A stretch of DNA of 13,258 nucleotides. It comes from Actinomycetes bacterium (GTDB lineage: Bacteria; Actinomycetota; Thermoleophilia; Solirubrobacterales; 70-9). The notes beneath the pieces are model-generated. The model was given only the letters and a program-made list of their open reading frames with translations. It searched no databases and had not been told where the DNA came from. Where the stretch lies: positions 1-13,258 of the forward strand of contig JAEYSQ010000212.1 in assembly GCA_023434465.1 (NCBI GenBank), read 5' to 3'. Below are positions 1-6,535 of this stretch, one piece after another. Made by a program: the position numbers and the translations under genes. Position 1 is the first letter of the stretch; the number at the start of each line of letters is the position of its first letter.

Positions 1-70
1 GTCAAGTGGCGTATATAGCTACCTAAGTGCAGCCCAGAACCTCGTCGTCCCGAGCCGTGAACCTTCACGT
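1..70. other. Non-coding left edge, short AT-rich patch
   Basis: No gene is supported here. Positions 10-27 hold an AT-richer patch (gtatatagctacctaagt) that stands out from the GC-rich surroundings. On the minus strand it reads TATATA, which could be a -10 element for a gene beyond the left edge, but I found no matching -35 at normal spacing. The minus strand also has CTTGAC at the very edge, which would need its -10 outside the window. Both are too weak to call as promoters. Confidence 0.3.
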
Positions 71-301
71 CCTGCAGGGTTCGGGTCGGGGGTGTTCCCC
101 AAAAACCTCCGGAATGAGGAGCGCAGCGACGGTTTTTGGGGGACACCACCGTCCCGGCCCCCTCGACCAGGTCCCACAGGATTCGGGTCGGGCGGTCTCC
201 GAAAAACCTCCGGAATGAGGAGCGAAGCGACGGTTTTTGGGGGATACCACCGAAGCCGGACCCCTCGATCACGTCCCGCAGGGTTAGGGGAGGAAGTGTT
301 C
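71..301. repeat. Tandem ~102-bp repeat, two full copies plus a partial third
   Basis: Copy 1 spans about 71-172, copy 2 about 173-274, and a partial copy 3 about 275-301. The best-conserved segment is 101-151 versus 202-252, which is 51 bp with two differences (C124/A225 and C144/T245). The segment before it (ttcgggtcggg at 80-90 and 182-192) is also shared, and a one-base indel gives a local period of 101 or 102. The partial third copy matches copy 1 at 21 of 27 positions (275-301 against 71-97). It contains the trpC stop codon (284-286), so the repeat runs into the end of that gene. A REP-like or MITE-like family is possible, but copy number elsewhere in the genome cannot be seen here. Confidence 0.85.
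91..147. repeat. 17-bp stem palindrome in repeat copy 1
   Basis: Arms 91-107 and 131-147 pair over 17 positions (GGTGTTCCCCAAAAACC with its complement). The single exception is 96/142, a U-G wobble in plus-strand RNA and an A-C mismatch in minus-strand RNA. The 23-nt loop (108-130) carries the part most conserved between copies. In copy 2 the core pairs CCAAAAA-type arms at 202-208 and 232-238, but the outer stem is degraded (for example G201 against G239). It lies downstream of trpC in the direction of transcription and could stop or stabilise the transcript. There is no U-tract after the long stem, so it is not a textbook intrinsic terminator. Confidence 0.7.
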
Positions 302-1090
302 GGTGGTGCTGTCGGAGGTTCCGGCGAGGGTTCGGACCATTTCCTCGGGGTCGTCCGATCTCATCAGGGATTCGCCGATCAGCGCGGCGTCGACGCCGAC
401 CCTTTCCAACTCGACCAGTTCCGCGCGGTTGGAGATGCCGGATTCCGAGACTACGGTCGTGCCGGCCGGAACGTCGATGATCAGGTCGTAGGTGGTCTGG
501 ATGTCCACCACCCCGGTGTCCAGGTTCCGGTTGTTGATGCCGATCACGTCGGCCCCGGATTCGAGCGCCCGCTCGAGTTCAGCCTCGTCGTGGACCTCGA
601 CCAGGCAGTCGAGGTCGAGCTCGCCCGCTTTCGCCTGGAAGTCCCGGAGCCGATCGTCGTCGAGCACGGCGACGATCAAGAGGACCGCATCGGCCCCACC
701 GACCGCCGCTTCGTAGAGCTGGTACTGGTCGACCACGAAGTCTTTCCGAAGGATCGGCAGGCCGCAGGCCACCCGCGCCGCGGCGAGGTCGTCGAGCCGG
801 CCATCGAAATGCGTCTCGTCTGTGAGCACGGAAAGCGCGGCCGCTCCACCCTCTTCATATGCCCTGACCTGATCGGCCAGCTGGACCCCGGGGGCGATCT
901 CCCCGGCGCTCGGGGATCTCCGCTTGTACTCGCAGATCAGCGACATGCCCGGACGGGTAAGGGCTTCCTGGAAGGGGCGATCCTGGTCGCGCGCCTCGAG
1001 CCTCGCCTGGAGGTCGGTCAGCGGCACCTGCTGGCTGCGGTCCTTGACGCCCTGGCTCGCGGCCGAAATCAGTTGCTCAAGTATTCCCAC
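284..1090 (-). CDS. trpC: Indole-3-glycerol phosphate synthase TrpC
   Basis: Converts 1-(2-carboxyphenylamino)-1-deoxyribulose 5-phosphate (CdRP) to indole-3-glycerol phosphate, the fourth chemical step of tryptophan synthesis, in the cytoplasm. The 268-residue length is normal for a monofunctional (beta/alpha)8 enzyme. Visible active-site motifs, in order, are CEYKRRSPS (E54, K56), LRKDF (K116), VEVH (E165), INNRNL (N187) and SESGIS (E216, S217). The start is GTG at 1090, 14 nt after the trpD stop, with only a weak Shine-Dalgarno, so translation probably depends on the upstream gene. No TrpF domain is fused. The last codons and the TAA stop (284-286) lie in a partial copy of the downstream tandem repeat, so the C-terminal tail (TTEHFLP) may be repeat-derived. 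The product is certain on motifs and context. Confidence 0.97.
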   Translation of the reverse strand: MGILEQLISAASQGVKDRSQQVPLTDLQARLEARDQDRPFQEALTRPGMSLICEYKRRSPSAGEIAPGVQLADQVRAYEEGGAAALSVLTDETHFDGRLDDLAAARVACGLPILRKDFVVDQYQLYEAAVGGADAVLLIVAVLDDDRLRDFQAKAGELDLDCLVEVHDEAELERALESGADVIGINNRNLDTGVVDIQTTYDLIIDVPAGTTVVSESGISNRAELVELERVGVDAALIGESLMRSDDPEEMVRTLAGTSDSTTEHFLP

Positions 1091-1104
1091 GGTCTGCCCG
1101 GACT

Positions 1105-2127
1105 CTAGCGGTCCTGCCCGGTGAAACTGGCCAGACGGGCGAGAACGGCGGCTGCCTTCCCCGAGTCGATCGCCTCCTGGGCTGCCACTACCCCGGCACC
1201 GAAATCATCTGCCTCGCCGCCGACCAGGATCGCAGCAGCGGCATTCAGGACGACGATGTCGCGGCGCGGTCCCTTCTCGCCCTCGAGCACGGCCCTGGTT
1301 GCGATTGCGTTCTCCTGCGGGGTACCGCCGGTCACATCGCCGAGTTCAGCGCTTTCGAGGTCGAAATCTTCCGGGGAGACGAATTCTTCCGCGGTCCGTC
1401 CATCCACCACCTCGATCATCCGGGTCGGACCGGTGATCGAGATCTCGTCGATGCCATCGTCGCCGGACACAACCAGTGCCCGTTCGGTGCCGAGTCCGAC
1501 CAGGGCTTCGGCGATCGACTCCTGGTAGCGGCGGTCGGACACCCCGACCAGCTGCCGCTTTGCCCCGGCCGGATTGGTCAAAGGTCCGAGGAAGTTGAAG
1601 ATAGTGCGCACCGCAAGGGCTTTGCGGACCGGGACCACATGGGCCATCGCCTTGTGGTGGCGGGGCGCGAACATGAACCCGAAACCGGTCTCGTCGATCG
1701 ATGCTGCGACCTGGGCGGGGTCCAGTTCGATGTTCACCCCGAGGGCTTCGAGCAGGTCGGCCGAACCGCTCAGACTGGTGCTGGAACGGTTGCCGTGCTT
1801 GGCAACCGCGCAGCCGGCCCCGGCCGCGACGATCGCAGCGGTAGTCGAAACATTGAAGGTGGACGGCCCGCCGCCGGTGCCGGCGGTGTCGACGAGTTCT
1901 CCGCGCACCTCGACCGGCTCGGCCAGCTCACGCATGGTCCGGGCCAGACCGATCAGTTCCGGGACCGTCTCCCCCTTGGTTCGCAGGGCGATCAGAAAAG
2001 CTGCGGTCTGGACCTCGTCGGAACGGCCTTCCATGATCTCGGTCAGAACCGTCGACGCGTGATCGGTCGTCAGGTGCTGACCGGAGGCCGCCGCGTCGAT
2101 CGCCCGGGTCAGGATGTCGTTCGGCAT
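1105..2127 (-). CDS. trpD: Anthranilate phosphoribosyltransferase TrpD
   Basis: Transfers phosphoribose from PRPP to anthranilate, the second step of tryptophan synthesis. From ATG at 2127 the protein has 340 residues, the usual family length. Family motifs are the PRPP loop GTGGGPSTFNVST (83-95), AKHGNRSSTSLSGSAD (109-124), the anthranilate-side segment APRHHKAMAHVVPVRKALAVRT (in part) and the metal-binding DE pair in GDDGIDE (227-228). The frame is open 14 codons further upstream to 2169, but those codons lie inside trpG. The start at 2127 is fixed by a strong Shine-Dalgarno GAGGAGAG (2133-2140) and sits 1 nt past the trpG stop. The common GTGGDG loop reads GTGGGP here, a substitution next to the PRPP site. 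The rest of the motif set is intact, so I expect an active enzyme. Confidence 0.97.
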   Translation of the reverse strand: MPNDILTRAIDAAASGQHLTTDHASTVLTEIMEGRSDEVQTAAFLIALRTKGETVPELIGLARTMRELAEPVEVRGELVDTAGTGGGPSTFNVSTTAAIVAAGAGCAVAKHGNRSSTSLSGSADLLEALGVNIELDPAQVAASIDETGFGFMFAPRHHKAMAHVVPVRKALAVRTIFNFLGPLTNPAGAKRQLVGVSDRRYQESIAEALVGLGTERALVVSGDDGIDEISITGPTRMIEVVDGRTAEEFVSPEDFDLESAELGDVTGGTPQENAIATRAVLEGEKGPRRDIVVLNAAAAILVGGEADDFGAGVVAAQEAIDSGKAAAVLARLASFTGQDR

Positions 2128-2128
2128 T

Positions 2129-2740
2129 TCAACTCTCCTCGGTTTCCTTCGGGATGCCGGCCGAAGCATCCTCCAGCGAAAGCTCCACCCCGATGAACGA
2201 AGCGACCATCCGCTTCCCGTACGGGGTGAGCACGGATTCAGGATGGAACTGGACGCCCTCCGCCGGAAGCTCCCGGTGACGTACGCCCATCACGATGCCC
2301 TCGAAGGTCGAGGTCACCTCGAGCGGGTCGGGAACTTCGCCGACGATTAGCGAGTGGTAGCGGCCGACCGTGAGCGGGTCGGGCAGGCCCTCATAGATCG
2401 ATTTCCCGTCGTGCGCGATCTCGGCGCTCTTGCCGTGAATCGGCTCGCCCTGTACGACCGTGCCGCCGAAAGCCTGGACCATCGCCTGGTGGCCCAGGCA
2501 CACCCCCAGGACCGGCGTCCCGGTTTTCGCGAAGGCGGGGATGGCCTCCAGCGAGATGCCGGCTTCGTCAGGAGTGCATGGCCCGGGTGAGACGACCAGC
2601 CGATCGTGCCCTTCCGCGAGCAGCTCGTCGACGGCGCGGACGTCGTTGCGGACGGTCGTGACTTCGGCCCCGAGCTCTCCCAGGTACTGGACGAGGTTGT
2701 AGGTAAAGGAGTCGTAGTTGTCGATGACCAGTACGCGCAT
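2129..2740 (-). CDS. trpG: Anthranilate synthase glutamine amidotransferase subunit TrpG
   Basis: Class I glutamine amidotransferase that supplies ammonia to TrpE for anthranilate synthesis. It is 203 residues long, normal for the family. Motifs are the N-terminal VLVIDNYDSFTYNLVQYLGE, the oxyanion region SPGPCTPDEAG (51-61), the nucleophile elbow GVCLGHQ with C81, and VQFHPES with the H166/E168 pair completing the triad. Its ATG overlaps the trpE stop by one base (TGATG), the classic arrangement for 1:1 subunits, and trpD follows after 1 nt. In many bacteria such a subunit also serves PabB in folate synthesis (PabA role). No pabB is in the window, so dual use is possible but unproven. Confidence 0.96.
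   Translation of the reverse strand: MRVLVIDNYDSFTYNLVQYLGELGAEVTTVRNDVRAVDELLAEGHDRLVVSPGPCTPDEAGISLEAIPAFAKTGTPVLGVCLGHQAMVQAFGGTVVQGEPIHGKSAEIAHDGKSIYEGLPDPLTVGRYHSLIVGEVPDPLEVTSTFEGIVMGVRHRELPAEGVQFHPESVLTPYGKRMVASFIGVELSLEDASAGIPKETEES
2133..2140 (-). promoter_or_regulatory. Shine-Dalgarno that sets the trpD start
   Basis: GAGGAGAG on the minus strand, 5 nt before ATG 2127. It lies inside the last codons of trpG and selects this ATG over the longer open frame extending to 2169. Confidence 0.75.
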
Positions 2741-4266
2741 CAGGCCCAGTCCGGGTTCTCGCAGGCGATCTCCACGGCCCGGAACATCGCCCTGGCCTTG
2801 TTGATCGATTCCTCGTATTCGTATTCAGGCTTCGCGTCAGCGACCGTGCCGCCGCCCGCCTGGATGTGAACCTGGCCGTCCTTGATCAGCGCGGTCCGAA
2901 TGTGGATCGCCGTGTCGAGGTCACCGTTCCAGGACAGGTAGCCGACCGCCCCGCCGTAAGAGCAGCGCTTGACTTTCTCCATCTCGTCGATGATCTGCAT
3001 CGCACGAACCTTCGGCGCCCCGGAAAGGGTGCCGGCGGGCAGGGCCGACCGCAGGACGTCCAACGCGCCGCGTCCCTCGGGAAGGCGACCGGCGACCCGA
3101 CTGACGATGTGCATCACGTGAGAGTAGGTCTCGACCACCATCAACTCTTCGACCTCGACGGTGCCGTAGACGGCTTCGCGGCCGATGTCGTTGCGGGCGA
3201 GGTCGACCAGCATCACATGCTCGGAGCGTTCCTTCGGGTCGGAGATCATTTTCTCGGCCAGGCGACGGTCCTCTTCCTCGTTCGCCCCTCGCGGCGAGGT
3301 GCCGGCGATCGGCCGGATCTCGACCCGGTCGCCGTTCACCTTGAGCAGCGGCTCCGGGGAGGCACCGGCAATCTGAAAGTCGCCGAACTCGAAGAAGTAC
3401 ATGTAGGGCGAGGGGTTGATCGAGCGGAGTCCGCGGTAGATCGAGAGCGCCTCGGCCTTCTGGTCGGCGCTGAATCGCTGGGAGGGCACGACCTGGAACG
3501 CATCCCCCGCGTGGATGTACTCGACGATCCGGGCGACCATCGCCTCGAACTCGTCCCGGCTCACGTTTGACTTGAACTCGGGTGGATCCACCACTCCCGC
3601 CTTCGGCGCTTCCGGGACCGGTCCGCGGAGGCTCTCGCGCACGGCCTCGATACGGGCCGCAGCGGCTTCCCAGGCTTCGTCGAAGTTTTCGTGCTCGTCG
3701 GCCCAGGCGCAACTGATGATGGTCAACTCGTTGTGGAGGTGGTCAAAGGCAAGTAGTACGTCGGTGATCATCAGAGCCAGATCGGGCAGGCCGAGCGGGT
3801 CCGGGTTGGGATCGCCGAGCGGTTCGATCGCGCGGACCAGGTCGTAGCCGAAGAGGCCGACCGCGCCACCGGCGAAAGGAGGCAGACCCTCCACCTCGGC
3901 CACGCGGTAGCGGTCGAGGTACCGCTTCACCCCGTCATAGGGGTCCGGTGCTCCGGTCTTCGCCAACGGTTCACCCTCGCCCGACGTCGCATCCCCGGGG
4001 TACTCGGCGAGTTCTCCAGCCGCCCAGCGAATCACCCGGTGCGGGCTGACACCGACGAAAGAGTACCGGCCGACCTGGCCCCTTTCGGCTGATTCCAGCA
4101 GGAAGCACGGTCCTTCCCCTCTCAGCTTCAACAGGGCCGAAACCGGCGTCTCGGTGTCGTCGGTATAGCGCAGGGCTACCGGCACGACGTTCGAATCCGG
4201 GACGAGCGTCCGCGCCGCTTCGAGCCCGGGACTCAGCCGGGCGGCAAGGTCAGACGCGGCGGCCAT
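2740..4266 (-). CDS. trpE: Anthranilate synthase component I TrpE
   Basis: Makes anthranilate from chorismate with ammonia from TrpG, the committed step of tryptophan synthesis. It is 508 residues long. The N-terminal part carries the LLESAE motif (57-62), the site of tryptophan feedback inhibition in this family. The C-terminal chorismate-binding domain (about 235-500) has PIAGT (319-323), LVDLARNDIGR (353-363), ETYSHVMHIVS (379-389), GTLSGAPK (412-419) and the IQAGGGTVADAKPEYEYEE region. PIAGT rather than the PIKGT of PabB supports TrpE. The following residues are SPRG where RPRG is common. ATG 4266 has a Shine-Dalgarno GGAGAGG (4273-4279) 6 nt upstream and overlaps hisIE by 17 bp. No leader peptide with Trp codons is visible, so control by end-product inhibition is the best-supported regulation. 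Confidence 0.97.
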   Translation of the reverse strand: MAAASDLAARLSPGLEAARTLVPDSNVVPVALRYTDDTETPVSALLKLRGEGPCFLLESAERGQVGRYSFVGVSPHRVIRWAAGELAEYPGDATSGEGEPLAKTGAPDPYDGVKRYLDRYRVAEVEGLPPFAGGAVGLFGYDLVRAIEPLGDPNPDPLGLPDLALMITDVLLAFDHLHNELTIISCAWADEHENFDEAWEAAAARIEAVRESLRGPVPEAPKAGVVDPPEFKSNVSRDEFEAMVARIVEYIHAGDAFQVVPSQRFSADQKAEALSIYRGLRSINPSPYMYFFEFGDFQIAGASPEPLLKVNGDRVEIRPIAGTSPRGANEEEDRRLAEKMISDPKERSEHVMLVDLARNDIGREAVYGTVEVEELMVVETYSHVMHIVSRVAGRLPEGRGALDVLRSALPAGTLSGAPKVRAMQIIDEMEKVKRCSYGGAVGYLSWNGDLDTAIHIRTALIKDGQVHIQAGGGTVADAKPEYEYEESINKARAMFRAVEIACENPDWA

Positions 4267-4867
4267 TCAGGACCTCTCCAACATCCGCCAGCGTGATGCC
4301 GCGACTGCGGATCAGCGCCGCAAGATGGAAGAGCACGTCGGCCGCCTCATTGGCGACCCTTTCGTCCGTTTCTTCACGAACCGCGCGGCTCACCTCTTCA
4401 GCTTCTTCCATCACCTTCTCGCCGGCGAACCCCGGATCTCCGAGCAGCTTCACGACGTAGCTGCCTTCCGGTTCTTCGGCCAGGCGGGATTCGATCGTGC
4501 GGGCCAGGACTGCGAGAGCCTCAGCGTCGACCGGTTCGGGAGTCTTCCCCGTTTCCAGGTCTCGGAAGAAGCAGGTGCGCTCGCCGGTGTGGCAGGCCGG
4601 ACCGGCCGGTTCTACCAGTGCGATCAAAGCGTCCCCGTCGCAATCGACTCTGAGCTGCCGGACCTTCTGGACGTTTCCGGACTCCTCGCCCTTCTTCCAG
4701 ATCTTCTGGCGGGAACGGCTGTAGTAGGTGACCAGCCCGGTCTCTTCCGTCAGTCGCAGCGATTCCTCGTTCATGTAGGCGAGGGTCAAGATCTCGCCCG
4801 TGCCAGCATCCTGGGCGATGCATGGGACGAGCCCATCCCGGTCGAACTTCACGTCGATCGCGCTCAC
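4250..4867 (-). CDS. hisIE: Bifunctional phosphoribosyl-AMP cyclohydrolase / phosphoribosyl-ATP pyrophosphatase HisIE
   Basis: Catalyses steps 2 and 3 of histidine synthesis: phosphoribosyl-ATP to phosphoribosyl-AMP (HisE), then ring opening (HisI). It is 205 residues long. The HisI domain (about 1-110) shows WKKGEESG (57-64), the metal ligands DCDGDA (75-80) and CHTG (92-95), and C99. The HisE domain (about 118-205) shows EGSYVVKLL (134-142), the acidic KVMEEAEEV (151-159) and NEAADVLFHL (173-182), the MazG-like metal site. The GTG start at 4867 forms a GTGA overlap with the upstream lipoprotein gene and has no clear Shine-Dalgarno, which suggests coupled reinitiation. Many actinobacteria encode hisI and hisE separately, so the fusion is notable. 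Placement directly before trpE links histidine and tryptophan synthesis. Confidence 0.95.
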   Translation of the reverse strand: MSAIDVKFDRDGLVPCIAQDAGTGEILTLAYMNEESLRLTEETGLVTYYSRSRQKIWKKGEESGNVQKVRQLRVDCDGDALIALVEPAGPACHTGERTCFFRDLETGKTPEPVDAEALAVLARTIESRLAEEPEGSYVVKLLGDPGFAGEKVMEEAEEVSRAVREETDERVANEAADVLFHLAALIRSRGITLADVGEVLNGRRV

Positions 4868-5316
4868 TGCTCGTCCGATTCTGCGCCGTCGGGCAGCTCG
4901 CTGCCGGACGCATCACCGGCCTGAGCCGCGTTCACGAGCGGCACGTACCACTGGCCGCCCTCGCGGATCACGTTCGCCTCGCCGCCGGCGTTCCCGGTGA
5001 ACCGCAGCGTGGCGACATCACCGTCGACCTCGATGTCTTCAACCTCAAGTTTCGGCTGTTCGCCGGCCGTGTCGAGAATCTTCCGGGTTTCCGAGACACA
5101 GCGGTCGATGTCATGGAAGGTCTCTTCGATTGCACTCGGCTGAATCAGCAGGCAGAAGGCCGAAGCATCCTTCTCGGCTGTCGCCTCGTTGACGTCGGCG
5201 ACCAGTTCACGGATCTCCTTCTCGTCCGCCTCCGAGGTCGAATCGTCCGAGCTGCCGCAGCCGGCGGCCAGCAAGCCGGCTGCCATTACGGCGCAGATTG
5301 CGATTTTTCGCAGCAT
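4864..5316 (-). CDS. Predicted secreted lipoprotein, possible NTF2-like fold
   Basis: A 150-residue protein with a lipoprotein signal peptide: positive n-region MLRK, hydrophobic stretch, and lipobox LAAGC with C20 as the predicted lipidated residue. A Ser/Asp-rich linker (21-30) follows. The mature part has an N-terminal helix (about 31-60), two cysteines (C55, C73) that could form a disulfide, a beta-rich C-terminal half (LEVEDIEVDGDVATLRFTG, then GGQWYVP) and an acidic tail. The layout resembles small DUF4878/NTF2-like lipoproteins of actinobacteria, but I cannot confirm the family. ATG 5316 has an AGGA Shine-Dalgarno (5325-5328). The stop overlaps the hisIE GTG (GTGA), so it heads the his/trp operon, though no role in amino-acid synthesis is apparent. 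Function unknown. Confidence 0.85.
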   Translation of the reverse strand: MLRKIAICAVMAAGLLAAGCGSSDDSTSEADEKEIRELVADVNEATAEKDASAFCLLIQPSAIEETFHDIDRCVSETRKILDTAGEQPKLEVEDIEVDGDVATLRFTGNAGGEANVIREGGQWYVPLVNAAQAGDASGSELPDGAESDEQ

Positions 5317-5415
5317 GGGTCGAATCCTACGGAAGCCGTCACCGGGAATGCGGCAGCCCCTCGACCCGTGACGCCTTCTCCGGCGACGTCGAGATCGGCC
5401 GGACCACCCCCCGGT
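5317..5415. other. Intergenic gap between TetR gene and lipoprotein gene
   Basis: A 99-bp gap, the only sizeable break between the middle operon and the his/trp operon, so it is the likeliest place for the promoter of the latter. I found no convincing -35/-10 pair. A 7-bp inverted repeat, gggtcga (5317-5323) and tcgaccc (5361-5367), brackets the lipoprotein leader. The arm next to the ATG would partly occlude initiation if the hairpin formed, but the 37-nt loop makes this weak. Confidence 0.35.
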
Positions 5416-6000
5416 TCAGGCCGCCAGCGCCGCAAAGATGCGGTCGAGTTCGTCGAGCGCTTCCTGCTCGGCCAGTCGTTGCTCGCCGGAACGGGCTACC
5501 GACATGGCCAGTTCGCACATCGCGCCGAAGAGGATCCCGGCCAGCGGGGCCGCCGGACGCTCGGAGATCCTTCCTGCATCGACTGCCCGCTCGATTCCAA
5601 GGATCAGACTTTCGAGCAGCAGGGCCTCCTGCTTGCGGACCCGCTCCCAGCCCAGCGCGGCGAAGGAATCGAGTAGCAGGATGCGCTGGACCTCGGGATC
5701 GAGGCAGGCTTCCACGAAGGCACGACTGCCCAGCCTCAATGCTTCCCACGGTTCCGGTTCCTTCCGGTAGACCTCGGCGGTGGATTCGGCCAGCGACGCG
5801 ATCTCAAGGCCGAGCACGGCCTCGAATAGGTCGCGTTTGCTGTCGAACAGATGGTAGACCGCCCCTTTGGTGACGCCTGCCTTCGCGGCCACGGCCTCGA
5901 GCGAGGTCGCGGCATAACCGTCGCTCGCGAAGAGTTCCCGGGCCGAACTCAACAGCGCGGCGGTCGTGATCGCGCGGCGTTCAGCCTGGGTCGGACTCAA
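5416..6000 (-). CDS. TetR-family transcriptional regulator
   Basis: A 194-residue one-component regulator. The N-terminal TetR DNA-binding domain runs from about 8 to 58: helix 1 (RRAITTAALLSSARELFASDG, in part), then helix-turn-helix SLEAVAAKAGVTKGAVYHLF (33-52) and the usual SKRDLFEAV. The rest (about 65-190) is all-helical, as expected for a ligand-binding and dimerisation domain. Both this frame and its Shine-Dalgarno point to a TTG start at 6000: GAGG at 6007-6010 lies 6 nt upstream and no in-frame ATG or GTG precedes it. It is the last gene of the SnoaL-DUF3237-F420 operon, 19 nt after the preceding stop. The obvious target is the palindrome array at 7501-7560 in front of that operon, giving autoregulation (inference). 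The ligand cannot be predicted. Confidence 0.93.
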   Translation of the reverse strand: MSPTQAERRAITTAALLSSARELFASDGYAATSLEAVAAKAGVTKGAVYHLFDSKRDLFEAVLGLEIASLAESTAEVYRKEPEPWEALRLGSRAFVEACLDPEVQRILLLDSFAALGWERVRKQEALLLESLILGIERAVDAGRISERPAAPLAGILFGAMCELAMSVARSGEQRLAEQEALDELDRIFAALAA

Positions 6001-6019
6001 TTGGTGCCTCGCATGACCC

Positions 6020-6535
6020 TCATGATGACAACGGATCCAGCGCCACGAGAGGAAGTTCGCGGTCGGTGAAGGTCTCGTAGTCGCGGGCCTGGGGATACAT
6101 CCCGACGAACCCGTTCCACAGTCGCTCCCGCTCGGCCCCTTCGAGCAGTCGGGGCCGAACCCGCAGGCGCCGCCTGCCGATCACGGCTTCGCCCTCACCA
6201 GCCGCCTGGAGGTTCAGCCACCAGGCCGGTGTGCGGTCTGCGCCCGCGTTGGCGGCGAGAACCACGAAAGTGTCGCCGTCCCTGAGGTACAGCACTGGCG
6301 TCTGTCGTTTACGGCCCGAGCGACGTCCAGTCGTTTCCAGGACCAGAATCGGCGCCCGGTCAAACCAGCGGGCCAAAAACCTTCCGCCAGTGACCCGGTA
6401 AAGCCGGGCGTGGACGCGAGAGAAAGCCCGCTGGGCACGGCTCCATCTGGTAGCGATCCGGTTGGATCGCCGCGCAATCCTTCGCTGGCTCGAGCGTTCG
6501 GCGCCGGCTGACGTTTCCTCTCCATCCCCAGCCAT
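6020..6535 (-). CDS. Nitroreductase family deazaflavin (F420)-dependent oxidoreductase
   Basis: A 171-residue protein of the Ddn/FDOR-A type, small split-barrel enzymes that use reduced coenzyme F420 to reduce quinones, enones or nitro compounds. The core is recognisable at 63-110: ILVLETTGRRSGRKRQTPV, then LYLRDGDTFVVLAANAGADR and TPAWWLNLQA. The TTGRRSG and the N-AG-D--P-WW-NL segments are the conserved cofactor-binding parts of the family. An Arg-rich N-terminal extension (about 15-60) precedes the barrel, as in membrane-associated relatives. ATG 6535 overlaps the DUF3237 stop by one base (TGATG). The substrate is unknown. The SnoaL-like and DUF3237 neighbours suggest a small organic molecule. 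F420 use is inferred from family membership only. Confidence 0.88.
   Translation of the reverse strand: MAGDGEETSAGAERSSQRRIARRSNRIATRWSRAQRAFSRVHARLYRVTGGRFLARWFDRAPILVLETTGRRSGRKRQTPVLYLRDGDTFVVLAANAGADRTPAWWLNLQAAGEGEAVIGRRRLRVRPRLLEGAERERLWNGFVGMYPQARDYETFTDRELPLVALDPLSS

Noticed and set aside
27..250. Short open frames on both strands in the tandem repeat region
   Set aside because: They arise from the repeat itself (the core is open in several frames, giving repeated KNLRNEERSDGFWG-like peptides) and have no ribosome site or family features.
71..301. Tandem repeats as a CRISPR array
   Set aside because: There are only two full copies with a ~102-bp unit that is similar throughout, so there are no variable spacers, and no cas gene is present.
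92..1108. Long plus-strand open frame (338 codons) opposite trpC and over the repeat
   Set aside because: It is antisense to trpC, whose motifs are unambiguous. Long antisense frames are expected in GC-rich DNA, and its translation matches no family I recognise. Similar long plus-strand frames opposite trpE, era, phoH and murI were rejected for the same reason.
2133..2169. Longer trpD start at 2169
   Set aside because: It would overlap trpG by about 40 bp. The strong Shine-Dalgarno at 2133-2140 points to ATG 2127, which also gives the normal family length.
2129..4266. trpE/trpG as pabB/pabA of folate synthesis
   Set aside because: The large subunit has PIAGT rather than PIKGT and the N-terminal LLES tryptophan-site motif, and trpD and trpC follow directly.
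4267..5415. Tryptophan attenuator or T-box ahead of the trp genes
   Set aside because: trpE starts inside hisIE, leaving no leader. I saw no short peptide rich in Trp codons and no T-box sequence in the 5317-5415 gap.
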